Assembly: GCA_019683695.1 (NCBI GenBank)
Contig: JADGHX010000034.1
Coordinates: forward strand, 1 to 33,105
DNA from: Steroidobacteraceae bacterium
Lineage (GTDB): Bacteria; Pseudomonadota; Gammaproteobacteria; Steroidobacterales; Steroidobacteraceae
Length of the DNA: 33,105 nt
Direction: 5' to 3'
Shown: piece after piece, positions 6,697-15,046 of the stretch
How the letters are laid out: each line of letters starts with the position of its first letter
Numbering within the stretch: the stretch's first letter is position 1
The notes under the pieces: model-generated
Seen by the model: the letters and a program-made list of their open reading frames with translations, nothing else
What the model was told of the DNA's origin: nothing
The model's database searches: none
Translations under genes and position numbers: made by a program

Positions 6697-8676
6697 GTGG
6701 CAGTCGACCCGAAACTCGCACTCAACGGACGGGCGAAGTTCAATCCCGCGAAGCCCTGGCGCGTGGAGGATTCGCTCGAGCTGTACCACGTGAACGCGTG
6801 GGGCAAGGGGTACTTCTCCATCAACGATGCCGGGCATGTCGTCGTGCGGCCGTACACGACCCCCGAGCGGGAGATCGATCTCTATGAAGTGGTGGAGGGG
6901 CTGAAGGCCCGCGATCTCACCACGCCGGTGGTGGTGCGCTTCTCGGACATCCTGGCGCAGCGGTTGCGGCACCTGCACGCCGCCTTCCAGCAGGCCATCA
7001 CCGAGAACGACTACCAGAACCGCTACGCTGCCGTTTACCCCATCAAGGTGAATCAGCAGCGCCTGGTCGTGGAAGAGGTGTATCGCTACGGCAAGGAATT
7101 CGGGTTCGGCCTCGAGGTGGGCTCCAAGCCCGAGCTGCTCGCCGTCATGGCGATGACGGAAAGCGAGCCGGAGCGACTCATCATCTGCAACGGCTTCAAG
7201 GACGACAGCTACATCGAGGCGGTCACCCTGGCCACCAAGCTCGGCCGCACGATCATTCCGGTGGTCGAGAACTTCGATGAGCTGGCGCTCATTCTCAAGC
7301 ACGCTGCGAACTACCGCGTGCGGCCGCGCATCGGGGTGCGTGTGAAGCTCTTCAGCGAGGGCTCCGGGCGCTGGGCGGACTCGGCCGGTGAGAAGTCGAA
7401 GTTCGGCCTGTTCGCCACCGAGATCATGGAGCTATTCAACATATTGAAAGAGCGCAACATGCTCGATTGCCTGCAGCTGGTGCATTGCCACCCCGGCAGC
7501 CAGCTGCAGGACATCCGCCGTGTGAAGGATGCCATCAACGAGCTGGCTCACGTGTACGCGGAGCTGAAGCTCATGGGGGCAGGACTGCAGTACATCGACG
7601 TGGGCGGCGGGCTCGGCGTGGACTACGACGGCAGCGGCACGAACTTCTCGTCTTCCATGAACTACACGCTCAACGAATACGCGAGCGATGTGGTGTATCG
7701 GATCGCGAGTGTGTGCAACGCGCGAGCGATCCCGCATCCGATGATCATCAGCGAATCGGGGCGGGCCATCGCCGCGTACAGCAGCGTGCTCATCTTCAAC
7801 GCGCTCGGCTCCTCGGCGCTCGACCGCTTCAAGGTCTCCGGCGATCCCGCGGCCGATTACACCGGCAGCAAGGAGCTGCCCCAGCCCATCCTCGATCTGT
7901 TCGAGGCGTATCGCTCGGTCTCGGAGCGGCGGCTCGTCGAGTGCTATCACGACACGCTCACTGCGCGCGAGCAGGTGCTCCAGATGTTCAACCTGGGGCT
8001 GCTCTCGCTCGAGTTCCGCGCGCTCGCCGAACGACTCTACTGGGCCACCACCGCGAAGATCCGCGACTGCTGCAGAAAGCTCGACCGTCGCCCGGAGGAG
8101 CTGGATGCGCTCGAGTCCATTCTTTCGGACACCTATTTCTGCAACTTCTCGGTGTTCCAGTCACTGCCGGACAGCTGGGCCATCGACCAGCTCTTCCCGA
8201 TCATGCCGATTCACCGGCTCGACGAGCGCCCCACGCGTACCGGCGTGCTCGCGGACATCACCTGCGACTCGGACGGCAAGATCGATCGCTTCGTCTCGCT
8301 GCGAGATGTCAAACGCGCGCTCGAGCTGCATGAATTGCGTCCCGGCGAGGAGTACTACCTCGCCGCCTTCCTCGTCGGCGCGTATCAGGAAACGCTCGGC
8401 GACCTGCACAACCTGTTCGGCGACACGCATGTCGTGCACATCCGCCTGCACGATGAGGGTGGCTGGTGGATCGAGGAGATCGTCAAGGGAGACACCGCCA
8501 ACAAGGTGCTCGAATACATGGAGTACGACGTTGCGGAGCTCTACCCCGCCCTCGCGCGGGACTGCGAGCGCGCCATTCGCGACGGCCGCATGACCCTCGC
8601 CGAGAGCCAGCTGCTCAAGCGCTTTTACGAGAATGAGCTGAACGGCTACGCCTATCTCGAGCCCGCCGGCGCGTGA
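6697..8676 (+). CDS. speA: Biosynthetic arginine decarboxylase
   Basis: 659 residues from the GTG at 6697, almost the length of the E. coli enzyme. I chose this GTG because AGG repeats lie just upstream and the homologous part starts soon after (PWRVEDSLELYHVNAWGKGY). The frame is open further upstream, but that part contains a hairpin and no family sequence. The PLP lysine is Lys117 in YPIKVNQQR. Other fold-III decarboxylase marks are LEVGSKPELLAV, GEKSKFGLF, CHPGSQLQDI, DVGGGLGVDYDG, ISESGRAIAAYSSV and the C-terminal DITCDSDGKID and AYQETLGDLHNLFGDTH. It makes agmatine from arginine, the first step to putrescine. Its likely downstream partner here is the homospermidine synthase at 3129-4550. 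Confidence 0.96.
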   Translation: MAVDPKLALNGRAKFNPAKPWRVEDSLELYHVNAWGKGYFSINDAGHVVVRPYTTPEREIDLYEVVEGLKARDLTTPVVVRFSDILAQRLRHLHAAFQQAITENDYQNRYAAVYPIKVNQQRLVVEEVYRYGKEFGFGLEVGSKPELLAVMAMTESEPERLIICNGFKDDSYIEAVTLATKLGRTIIPVVENFDELALILKHAANYRVRPRIGVRVKLFSEGSGRWADSAGEKSKFGLFATEIMELFNILKERNMLDCLQLVHCHPGSQLQDIRRVKDAINELAHVYAELKLMGAGLQYIDVGGGLGVDYDGSGTNFSSSMNYTLNEYASDVVYRIASVCNARAIPHPMIISESGRAIAAYSSVLIFNALGSSALDRFKVSGDPAADYTGSKELPQPILDLFEAYRSVSERRLVECYHDTLTAREQVLQMFNLGLLSLEFRALAERLYWATTAKIRDCCRKLDRRPEELDALESILSDTYFCNFSVFQSLPDSWAIDQLFPIMPIHRLDERPTRTGVLADITCDSDGKIDRFVSLRDVKRALELHELRPGEEYYLAAFLVGAYQETLGDLHNLFGDTHVVHIRLHDEGGWWIEEIVKGDTANKVLEYMEYDVAELYPALARDCERAIRDGRMTLAESQLLKRFYENELNGYAYLEPAGA

Positions 8677-9347
8677 CCACGCCGCGCTGCGCCGAAGGCG
8701 CTGTGCGGCACATTGCTGAACCGCCAACCTCCGTCACCTGCGAGGCACCGGTAGAGCCGCCACTGTTGGCACTCTCGCCTGGCGACTGCCAACACACGCA
8801 GGCCGGGAGCACTGTCGGCCAGCGTATGTGCAAGCGAGGCGGCATGCCGCAGCACATGCAGCACGGGATACGTCAAAGCCCGAAATCGAGACAACTTGCG
8901 GACCGGCCGGCGCAAAACCCCGCTCACATGCGCTGACCCCGTGTACGCGCCCGAGCCGGTGGGAGTAGACCGGTGCAGCGCGACGATTCTTACTGCCGAC
9001 CCGCGTGCATCGAGTTTGGATTTTCGCGCATTACGGGTTTGCCCCGATTGCATTTCCACCGGCTGTTTACTTCGCTGAGCGGCCGGGAGTAGCATCCGGC
9101 GGGCGTTCGGTCTCCGCCAACGGATGAGCGTCTCGTGTGTGCTTTGAGCCCACTTCTTTCCACCCGCGGCACGTCTTCCGGGGGCGCGAACGCAAGGTGC
9201 AGGCCGCCGGCCCAAGCGCTGCGCATTGACTACTAAAACTGCCGATCGTGTGCCTTGAAGCCTTGACCTGTTTGATGTCCCTCACGCGGTACATGCGACC
9301 GACTCGTGCGGTACGCCGCTGTCCGCATTTCTTGAGCGAGTGATTGG
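8677..9347. other. Long non-coding stretch before the RRM gene
   Basis: About 670 bases hold no frame with believable protein sequence. GTTGGCA...TGCCAAC with an inner TCGCC-T-GGCGA helix forms a hairpin at 8765-8793, about 90 bases after the speA stop, but lacks a T tract. Several TTGAC-like motifs occur just before the RRM gene (9226, near 9262) without a matching -10. The stretch may hold the speA terminator, the RRM promoter and a long leader, or a small RNA. I cannot show which. Confidence 0.4.
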
Positions 9348-9629
9348 ATGACGACGATCTACGTGGGGAATCTCCCCTTCAGCGCGACAGAGCAGGACGT
9401 CCGGAGCCTCTTCGAGCGTCACGGCAAGGTCGATTCGGTCAAGCTCATCAATGACCGTGAAACCGGCAAGCCGCGGGGCTTCGGTTTCGTAGATATGCCG
9501 CAGAGTGAAGCGCAGAACGCCATTCAGGCATTGAACGGATTTCAGATGAATGGCCGTCCGCTGCGCGTGAACGAAGCACAGGAACGTCCACAGCGACCGC
9601 GTCAGGGCGGAGGCCCTTTCCGCCGCTGA
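9348..9629 (+). CDS. Small RRM-domain RNA-binding protein
   Basis: 93 residues, nearly all one RNA recognition motif. RNP2 is IYVGNL (residues 4-9) and RNP1 is KPRGFGFVDM. The rest of the fold is clear: EQDVRSLFERHGKVDSVKLI, SEAQNAIQALNGFQMNGRPLRVNEA. A short basic Arg/Gly/Pro tail ends the protein (RPRQGGGPFRR). Bacterial proteins of this kind bind single-stranded RNA and are often cold-induced, as in cyanobacteria. The gene has a long non-coding upstream region and its own strong terminator, so it is likely transcribed alone. The ribosome site is weak (GAGTGATTGG before ATG). Confidence 0.94.
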   Translation: MTTIYVGNLPFSATEQDVRSLFERHGKVDSVKLINDRETGKPRGFGFVDMPQSEAQNAIQALNGFQMNGRPLRVNEAQERPQRPRQGGGPFRR

Positions 9630-9656
9630 TGCCGTACCGACCCTGACGGGTCCTTG

Positions 9657-9689
9657 AGAACCCCGCCTTGTGCGGGGTTCTTTGTTTTT
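9657..9689 (+). terminator. Rho-independent terminator of the RRM gene
   Basis: AGAACCCCGC, loop CTTGT, GCGGGGTTCT is a perfect 10-bp stem (9657-9681) followed by TTGTTTTTG. It lies 28 bases past the stop codon. Confidence 0.93.
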
Positions 9690-9749
9690 GCGGTACGCGC
9701 TATCGTTCAGGGGACAGCTCCCGAAGTCACGAAGCTAGGGGAACATTCC

Positions 9750-10580
9750 ATGTCGGCATCGATGCGCGCAGCGCTCGCTGCAGCCATCACCGCTGCGCTG
9801 CTGAGCGGATGCGCAACGCAGTTCAGCACTCGGCAGGAAACCGCTGCCGCGCTGGACAAGGTGCTCGCCGGTGAGCATCGCTCAGAGGCCAACAAGGCCC
9901 GCGATGCGTACCGGCATCCGCGTGAGACACTGCTGTTCTTCGGACTGCGTCCGGAGATGCACGTCGTGGAGATCTGGCCGGATCCGGAAGGCTGGTACAC
10001 CGAGATCATCGCGCCCCTGCTGCGCGAGAAGGGCAGGTACTACGCGGCCATCATCGATGCCGAGCCCGGCAATGCGTATGAGGAGCGGCGTGTCACGCGC
10101 TTTCGCGAGAAGCTCGCGAGCCGCCCGGATCTGTACGACCGCGTCGTGGTGACCCAACTGCCCGCGGATGGCGGCGACATCGTGCCGCCCGGCACCGTGG
10201 ACATGGTGCTCACCTTCCGCAATATCCATAACTGGATGGCGAGCGGCACGGCTGAACAGGCCTTTGCCGCAATGTTTCGCGCATTGAAGCCGGGCGGCAC
10301 GCTCGGCGTGGTCGAGCACCGCGGGGACCCGTCGAAGCCCCAGGATCCGCAGGCGAAGAGCGGGTACGTGAACGAGCAGTACGCGATCGATCTCATCGAG
10401 GCCCAGGGGTTCCGCCTCGTCGCCAAATCCGAGATCAACGCCAATCCACGCGATACCAAGGATTATGCGCAGGGCGTGTGGACGCTGCCGCCCGTCTTCC
10501 GGGCGGGCGATCGCGAGAAGTACGCCGCGATCGGCGAGAGTGACCGCTTCACGCTGAAGTTCGTGAAGCCCCAGAACTGA
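9750..10580 (+). CDS. Exported methyltransferase-like lipoprotein
   Basis: 276 residues from the ATG at 9750, which follows AGGGGA. The frame opens earlier (9654), but that would run through the terminator of the RRM gene. The N-terminus MSASMRAALAAAITAALLSGC is a lipoprotein signal with lipobox LSGC. The rest resembles exported predicted methyltransferases of the COG4798 kind: ANKARDAYRHPRETLLFFGL, then EIWPDPEGWYTEIIAPLL at the SAM-binding loop, VDMVLTFRNIHNWM, and ALKPGGTLGVVEHRG. The glycine-rich loop is altered: WPDPEG stands where family members have a run of glycines. SAM use outside the cytosol is unexplained, so the activity is in doubt. It converges on the helicase gene with a three-base gap. 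Confidence 0.85.
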   Translation: MSASMRAALAAAITAALLSGCATQFSTRQETAAALDKVLAGEHRSEANKARDAYRHPRETLLFFGLRPEMHVVEIWPDPEGWYTEIIAPLLREKGRYYAAIIDAEPGNAYEERRVTRFREKLASRPDLYDRVVVTQLPADGGDIVPPGTVDMVLTFRNIHNWMASGTAEQAFAAMFRALKPGGTLGVVEHRGDPSKPQDPQAKSGYVNEQYAIDLIEAQGFRLVAKSEINANPRDTKDYAQGVWTLPPVFRAGDREKYAAIGESDRFTLKFVKPQN

Positions 10581-10583
10581 GCG

Positions 10584-12665
10584 TCACCACATTTCCTTCA
10601 ACCGGGCACCCACATCGAGCGAGGTGCCCGTCGCGTCCTGCAGCGAAGCCTCGCCGGGGCTCGAGCCCTCGAAGGTCTTCAAGTCGAAGGTCTTCAGCAC
10701 CTTCTCGGTCATGAAGCGGCTGCGGCCGCCGTACACGTGCGCATCGCCGGTGCGCGACTGCTGGGTGAGGTGAAACTTCAGCGGCGAGATGAGATACAGA
10801 TCGTTCTGCGCGCGCGTCATCGCCACGTACAGCAGGCGCCGCTCTTCCTCGATGAGCTCCGGCTTGCCGGTGGCGAACTCGGAAGGGAAGCTGCCATCCA
10901 CCACGTTCAGCAGGTACACGGTGTCCCACTCCATGCCCTTTGCGGAGTGGATGGTCGAGAGCACCAGATAGTCCTCATCGAGCACGGGCTGCCCGGCCAG
11001 GTCGCTCGTGGCATTGGGCGGGTCGAGTGTCAGCTCGGTGAGGAAGCGCTCGCGCGAGGCATACTGCCCGGAGAGCAGCTCGAGCTGATCGATGTCGCCG
11101 ATGCGCGTGTGAAAGTGCTCGTAGATGCGCTCGAAATGCGGCCGGTACCACTCGCGCACGAGATGCACCTGCCCTGGCCACTGGCGCTGCGGATCCGCCA
11201 GCGCGAGAAGCAGCTCGATGGTCTTGCGCCAGTCCATGCCGAGCGCCTGCGGCACCTCGAAGGACTTCAGCGCCTCGAACGAATACTGGTGCGCCTCGAA
11301 ATGCTCGATGCACTTGCGCGCATTCACCGGCCCCATGCCGGGCAGGAGCTGCAGCACACGGAATGCGGCAAGCGTGTTGCGCGGGTTGTCTGCCCAGCGC
11401 AGGACGGCCATCAGGTCCTTGATGTGCGCGGCTTCCAGAAAGCGCAGCCCGCCATACTTCACGTACGGAATCTTGCGCCGGGCGAGCTCCACTTCGAGCA
11501 CGTCGCTGTGACTCGAGCTGCGAAACAGCACCGCCTGGCGCTTGAGCGGCACGTTCATTTCGCGCCGTTTCAGCACTTCCGAGCACACGCATTCCGCCTG
11601 TGTCTTGAGGTCCGCAACGGTGACGTAGCTCGGGCGCACGCCCTGACCGCGCATGGATAGCAAATGCTTCCGGTACTGGCGCGGCGCTTCGGCCATGAGT
11701 GCGTTGGCCGCATCCAGCACCTGCTGGGTCGAGCGATAGTTCTGTGCGAGCGTGACGACTTCCGCGCGCGGCGTGAAGCGATCCGGGAACCCGAGGATGT
11801 TGTCCACCGCCGCGGCCCTGAACGAGTAGATCGCCTGTGCGTCATCACCCACAACAGTGAGACCCGCGCCGTCCGGCCGCAGCGCCTGCAGGATCTCCGC
11901 CTGCAGGCGGTTTGTGTCCTGGTACTCGTCCACGAGCACATGATCGAAGTGACTGCTCACGTGCTGCGCCAGCCGCGCCTCTCCCATCATGGCGTGCCAG
12001 TAGAGCAGCAGATCGTCGTAATCGAGGATGCCGCACCGTTGCTTGCGCTCCACGTACGTGCGGTAGAGCTTGCTGAGATCGGCTTCCCACTGCAGACACC
12101 AGGGGAATTGCTGCTCGAGGGTTTCCTTGAGCGACTTCTGCGTGTTCACCCGATAGGAGTAGATCTGCAGGCAGGTGTCCTTCCGGGGAAAGCGTTGCTC
12201 CTTGGTGGCAAAGCCGAGATCCATCCGGACGGCGTCCATCAGATCCGCGGCGTCGCCGCGGTCCACCACCGTGAAGTGCGGATCGAGCTTCAGATGCTTC
12301 GCATAGTGACGCAGCAGGCGGTTACCGATGGAGTGGAACGTGCCCGCCCAGGTGAGCCGCTGCGAAATCGTGTGGCTCACGCCGCCGAGCGGCTCGTTCA
12401 ACGCGGTCTTCACGATGTCGTGAGCGCGGCGGCGCATCTCCGCCGCGGCCCGCCGCGTGAAGGTGAGCATGAGTATGCGTGCAGGATCCACACCGTGAAT
12501 GGCCAGGTGCGCCACACGGTGCGCCAGCGTGCTCGTCTTGCCCGTGCCCGCGCCGGCGATGATGAGCAGCGGGCCGGCCTTCACGCCCTTCGGCAGAGGC
12601 TCGCCATAGCTCACCGCCTTTCTTTGCGGCCCGTTGAGTTTCTCGAGATGTGACGCAGTCGACAT
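10584..12665 (-). CDS. UvrD/Rep-type superfamily 1 DNA helicase
   Basis: 693 residues with all SF1A helicase motifs in order: Q-motif LNGPQRKAV (10-18), Walker A GAGTGKTST (38-46), motif Ia LMLTFTRRAAAEMRRR, motif II DEYQDTN (246-252), motif III GDDAQAIYSFRAA, motif IV QNYRST, motif V TIHSAKGMEWDTVYL, and motif VI LLYVAMTRAQNDLY. It should move 3'-5' on single-stranded DNA using ATP and work in repair or restart of replication. The sequence is not close enough to classic UvrD or Rep to give a symbol. It follows the P-loop kinase gene by 35 bases on the same strand and is probably cotranscribed with it. Confidence 0.94.
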   Translation of the reverse strand: MSTASHLEKLNGPQRKAVSYGEPLPKGVKAGPLLIIAGAGTGKTSTLAHRVAHLAIHGVDPARILMLTFTRRAAAEMRRRAHDIVKTALNEPLGGVSHTISQRLTWAGTFHSIGNRLLRHYAKHLKLDPHFTVVDRGDAADLMDAVRMDLGFATKEQRFPRKDTCLQIYSYRVNTQKSLKETLEQQFPWCLQWEADLSKLYRTYVERKQRCGILDYDDLLLYWHAMMGEARLAQHVSSHFDHVLVDEYQDTNRLQAEILQALRPDGAGLTVVGDDAQAIYSFRAAAVDNILGFPDRFTPRAEVVTLAQNYRSTQQVLDAANALMAEAPRQYRKHLLSMRGQGVRPSYVTVADLKTQAECVCSEVLKRREMNVPLKRQAVLFRSSSHSDVLEVELARRKIPYVKYGGLRFLEAAHIKDLMAVLRWADNPRNTLAAFRVLQLLPGMGPVNARKCIEHFEAHQYSFEALKSFEVPQALGMDWRKTIELLLALADPQRQWPGQVHLVREWYRPHFERIYEHFHTRIGDIDQLELLSGQYASRERFLTELTLDPPNATSDLAGQPVLDEDYLVLSTIHSAKGMEWDTVYLLNVVDGSFPSEFATGKPELIEEERRLLYVAMTRAQNDLYLISPLKFHLTQQSRTGDAHVYGGRSRFMTEKVLKTFDLKTFEGSSPGEASLQDATGTSLDVGARLKEMW

Positions 12666-12700
12666 GCGACCCGGACTATACGGAACGCGCGTCGGCCCTG

Positions 12701-13348
12701 CTATTGAAGTGGTTCACCGGCGCCCGTGCTTTTGGACGAAAACGTGCGCGAATTCCACCAGTTGTCGAGCAAGTGGAGCACGCGTGCATCGTCGCTCCCC
12801 TCGCGCAGGAGCCGCTCGCCGGGCAGGTCCAGAAATGAGTCGTTGCTTGCGGAAGGCGGCGTCGTGGCGAGTGCCGAATCGTTGTGCCCCGCGTGGCGCG
12901 CCGGATCGGATGCGCGCTGCGCGAGCCTGTGGACGCGCTCGGTTTCCGGCACCCGGCAAAGCACTTGGGCGATTGCAACGGGCGCGTTCGCATCGAGCTC
13001 CGCGAGCTGCAAGGCCCGGCGCAGGGCGGGCTCGTGCTCACCTGCGCGAAAGTTGCCTTCGAGCAGCAGATGCGTGCCTGCAAGGCTCATCTCCCGAACG
13101 ATGCGAAACAGAACCTCGAAGCTCGCGTCGCTGAGCGCCCTCGAGCGTGCCGCATCGTGCCCACCGGACGACCGGACGACCAACACATCGAACAAGCCTT
13201 CCTTGATCAGATCCTTGCCCAGCACCGGCAGGCCGAAGCGGGCCGCCAGCTGACGCGCAAGCGTGGTCTTGCCCGTGCCTGGGAGACCCGTCACGAGAAT
13301 CACTCTTTGCTGTACGCGAGTCGTACGCACCGCTACTCTGCCCTTCAT
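12701..13348 (-). CDS. P-loop kinase-like ATPase (zeta-toxin/AAA_33 type)
   Basis: 215 residues. Walker A GLPGTGKTT sits at residues 21-29, followed by LARQLAARFGLPVLGKDLIKEGLFD, with an Asp/Lys pair common in small-molecule P-loop kinases. LLLEGNFRAGEHEPALRRAL is the likely second acidic motif and lid region, and CRVPETERVHRLAQRA carries the arginines of a lid. Such proteins phosphorylate small substrates or sugars; the substrate is unknown. The ATG at 13348 overlaps the Nudix start codon on the other strand by two bases. GTG at 13330, six codons in, is an alternative start that would separate the two genes by 16 bases. The helicase gene follows. Confidence 0.85.
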   Translation of the reverse strand: MKGRVAVRTTRVQQRVILVTGLPGTGKTTLARQLAARFGLPVLGKDLIKEGLFDVLVVRSSGGHDAARSRALSDASFEVLFRIVREMSLAGTHLLLEGNFRAGEHEPALRRALQLAELDANAPVAIAQVLCRVPETERVHRLAQRASDPARHAGHNDSALATTPPSASNDSFLDLPGERLLREGSDDARVLHLLDNWWNSRTFSSKSTGAGEPLQ

Positions 13349-13898
13349 GACACTTCACAAAAGCACGACTCACTTCCGCGGCCGCATCGTACGCCTGACG
13401 ACCGACGAAGTGACGCTCCCGAACGGTCACCGTGCCGTACTGGAAATCGTTCACCATCCCGGAGGCGCGGCCGCCGTGGCACTCGACGAGAACCAGCGCG
13501 TCTGCCTGGTCCGGCAGTACCGGCACGCAGCGGGTGGCTGGATCCTCGAGCTGCCGGCCGGGAAACTCGAGCCGAACGAGCCACCACTGGCCACCGCACA
13601 GCGCGAGCTCATCGAGGAGGCGGGACTGCGCGGACGAGAATGGCAGAGCCTCGGGGTGTGCACGCCCTCTCCCGGCATTCTCACCGAAGTCGTGCATCTG
13701 TTCCTCGCCACCGGGCTCGAGAACACCCGGAGCGCGCTGGAGCGGGCGGAGGTGCTCGAGGTTCGGTGGGTTCCGCTGGAGGAGGCGTTCGAGTGGGTGC
13801 TGAACGGCACCATCACGGATGCGAAAACCGCCTTGGGACTCACCCGTGCGCGCCATGTCGTGGCCGAAGGCCGCAGGCCCGCGCCGGCCGATTCGTGA
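13347..13898 (+). CDS. Nudix hydrolase, ADP-ribose pyrophosphatase type
   Basis: 183 residues from the ATG at 13347. The Nudix box is complete: G, five residues, E, then RELIEEAGL (GKLEPNEPPLATAQRELIEE). It is preceded by VCLVRQYRHAAGGWILELPAG, the RQYR and ELPAG pattern typical of ADP-ribose pyrophosphatases (NudF/YjhB-like), so ADP-ribose or a related sugar nucleotide is the likely substrate. TPSPGILTEVVHLFLA, a proline-rich signature after the box, agrees with this. The frame is open to 13263, but that part is antisense to the kinase gene. No ribosome site is visible, and TACTCT at 13334-13339 could be a -10 giving a leaderless message. Confidence 0.92.
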   Translation: MTLHKSTTHFRGRIVRLTTDEVTLPNGHRAVLEIVHHPGGAAAVALDENQRVCLVRQYRHAAGGWILELPAGKLEPNEPPLATAQRELIEEAGLRGREWQSLGVCTPSPGILTEVVHLFLATGLENTRSALERAEVLEVRWVPLEEAFEWVLNGTITDAKTALGLTRARHVVAEGRRPAPADS

Positions 13899-13978
13899 CG
13901 AAGGACGCAGACCCCGCGCTTGCCGGCACCTACGCTCGCACTCGCCGGATCGGGGCCGGCACGCATGCGACTTAATAC

Positions 13979-14374
13979 ATGAACAAATACAACGCCGGAC
14001 CGACCCCTTTGCACGGCGCGAAGGACGATGAAACCGAAACCTCGGCGTCCGGGGAGCGCCGCCGGCTGAGCCGCATCCGTCACGATGAGCGCGGCATGGC
14101 GTACGTCGAGTGGATCGATGCGCCGAGTGATTATCAGCGACCCGTGCTCAGCATCGAGGACGAGCCCGGCGTGCAGCCCCGCGACACCGTCCGGGGACGG
14201 CGCCTGGAGCTGTCCATCCAGAACGAGGACTCGTTCAACCCCTACGATCGCAGGCCCGATCCCGCCGCGGGCAACGGCGCGCCGCGCAGCGCCCGGCGCG
14301 ATCTTCGCAAGCTCTCCGAGTGGATGAAGATGATGCGCCGCCTGGAAGAGCAGAAGAAGAACGGCGAGGAGTAA
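13979..14374 (+). CDS. Hydrophilic protein of unknown function
   Basis: 131 residues, highly charged, without signal or membrane segment. The N-terminal 25 residues are flexible-looking (DDETETSASGERRR). A more ordered centre reads RHDERGMAYVEWIDAPSDY and VRGRRLELSIQNEDSFNPYDR. The C-terminus is a basic helix (RRDLRKLSEWMKMMRRLEEQKK). The gene follows the Nudix gene by 80 bases on the same strand and may be cotranscribed. TAATAC lies directly before the ATG. I recognise no domain. It ends 12 bases before a convergent gene stop. Confidence 0.7.
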   Translation: MNKYNAGPTPLHGAKDDETETSASGERRRLSRIRHDERGMAYVEWIDAPSDYQRPVLSIEDEPGVQPRDTVRGRRLELSIQNEDSFNPYDRRPDPAAGNGAPRSARRDLRKLSEWMKMMRRLEEQKKNGEE

Positions 14375-14385
14375 CTCCCGCGCGA

Positions 14386-15045
14386 TCAGCTCACGCGCTC
14401 GATGTGAGCCACCTTGCGCTCGTCCGTCAGCCGATAGAACCTTCTGAGCTCCGCGAGCACCGCATGCCCGAACTCACGGCGCGAGGCGCGCAGTGAGCGA
14501 TCGAGCCGGCGGCAGAACTTTTCCGCGTGACGGCTCGCGGCGCGATACAGGTGCTCGCGCCCGCCCGCGAGCCTCGGGTCGATGCGCGTTCGCTCGAACA
14601 GCACCCGCAGCAGCTCCGACGGGAAGCGCTCGGGGAACTGGCGCTTCAGCAGCAGATAGCTCGCCACGTACTTGTCGATCTCCGCCTGCAGCTCGAGCTC
14701 GAGCAGCGAGACCGTCTTGTCGTGCTCGGCATTCCACGCGAAGTAGAGGAAGTGACTCACGCCTTCGAGCGCCGTCCAGTAGTCCGCCACGTTCGCATCG
14801 GTGAGGCGCACCATGGGATCCGACTGCCGCAGGCGCTCGAGCAGCGCCGGGTCCAGGTAGAGCGAGACACCCACCTCGGAGGTTCCGGATTCACCCGATG
14901 CGATGATCAGCTGCTCGTCGGTGTCGTGGGCGCGGGCGGCTGGCGGAAGCGCCTGGCGATCGGTGACGAGAAAGTCGTACACATCGTGCGCGACATTCAC
15001 GTCGTAGATGCCCGCAATCAGCTGCTGGAGCTGCCGCAGGATCAT
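14386..15045 (-). CDS. Conserved helical protein of unknown function, second gene of a pair
   Basis: 219 residues, cytosolic, mostly helical and rich in Arg and Leu. Notable stretches are MILRQLQQLIAGIYDVNV, a central SHFLYFAWNAEHDKTVSLLELELQ which looks like a helix of conserved aromatic and acidic residues, and KYVASYLLLKRQFPERFP. The last third is strongly basic (LYRAASRHAEKFCRRLDRSL). It starts one base after the stop codon of the upstream gene (15047), so the two are translated as a unit and probably act together. I do not recognise a domain or catalytic motif. Confidence 0.8.
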   Translation of the reverse strand: MILRQLQQLIAGIYDVNVAHDVYDFLVTDRQALPPAARAHDTDEQLIIASGESGTSEVGVSLYLDPALLERLRQSDPMVRLTDANVADYWTALEGVSHFLYFAWNAEHDKTVSLLELELQAEIDKYVASYLLLKRQFPERFPSELLRVLFERTRIDPRLAGGREHLYRAASRHAEKFCRRLDRSLRASRREFGHAVLAELRRFYRLTDERKVAHIERVS

Positions 15046-15046
15046 G

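Noticed and set aside
8652-9215. A 187-codon minus-strand frame in the long gap before the RRM gene
   Set aside because: It overlaps the 3' end of speA, has no ribosome site, and its Arg/Ala/Ser-rich sequence shows no ordered structure.
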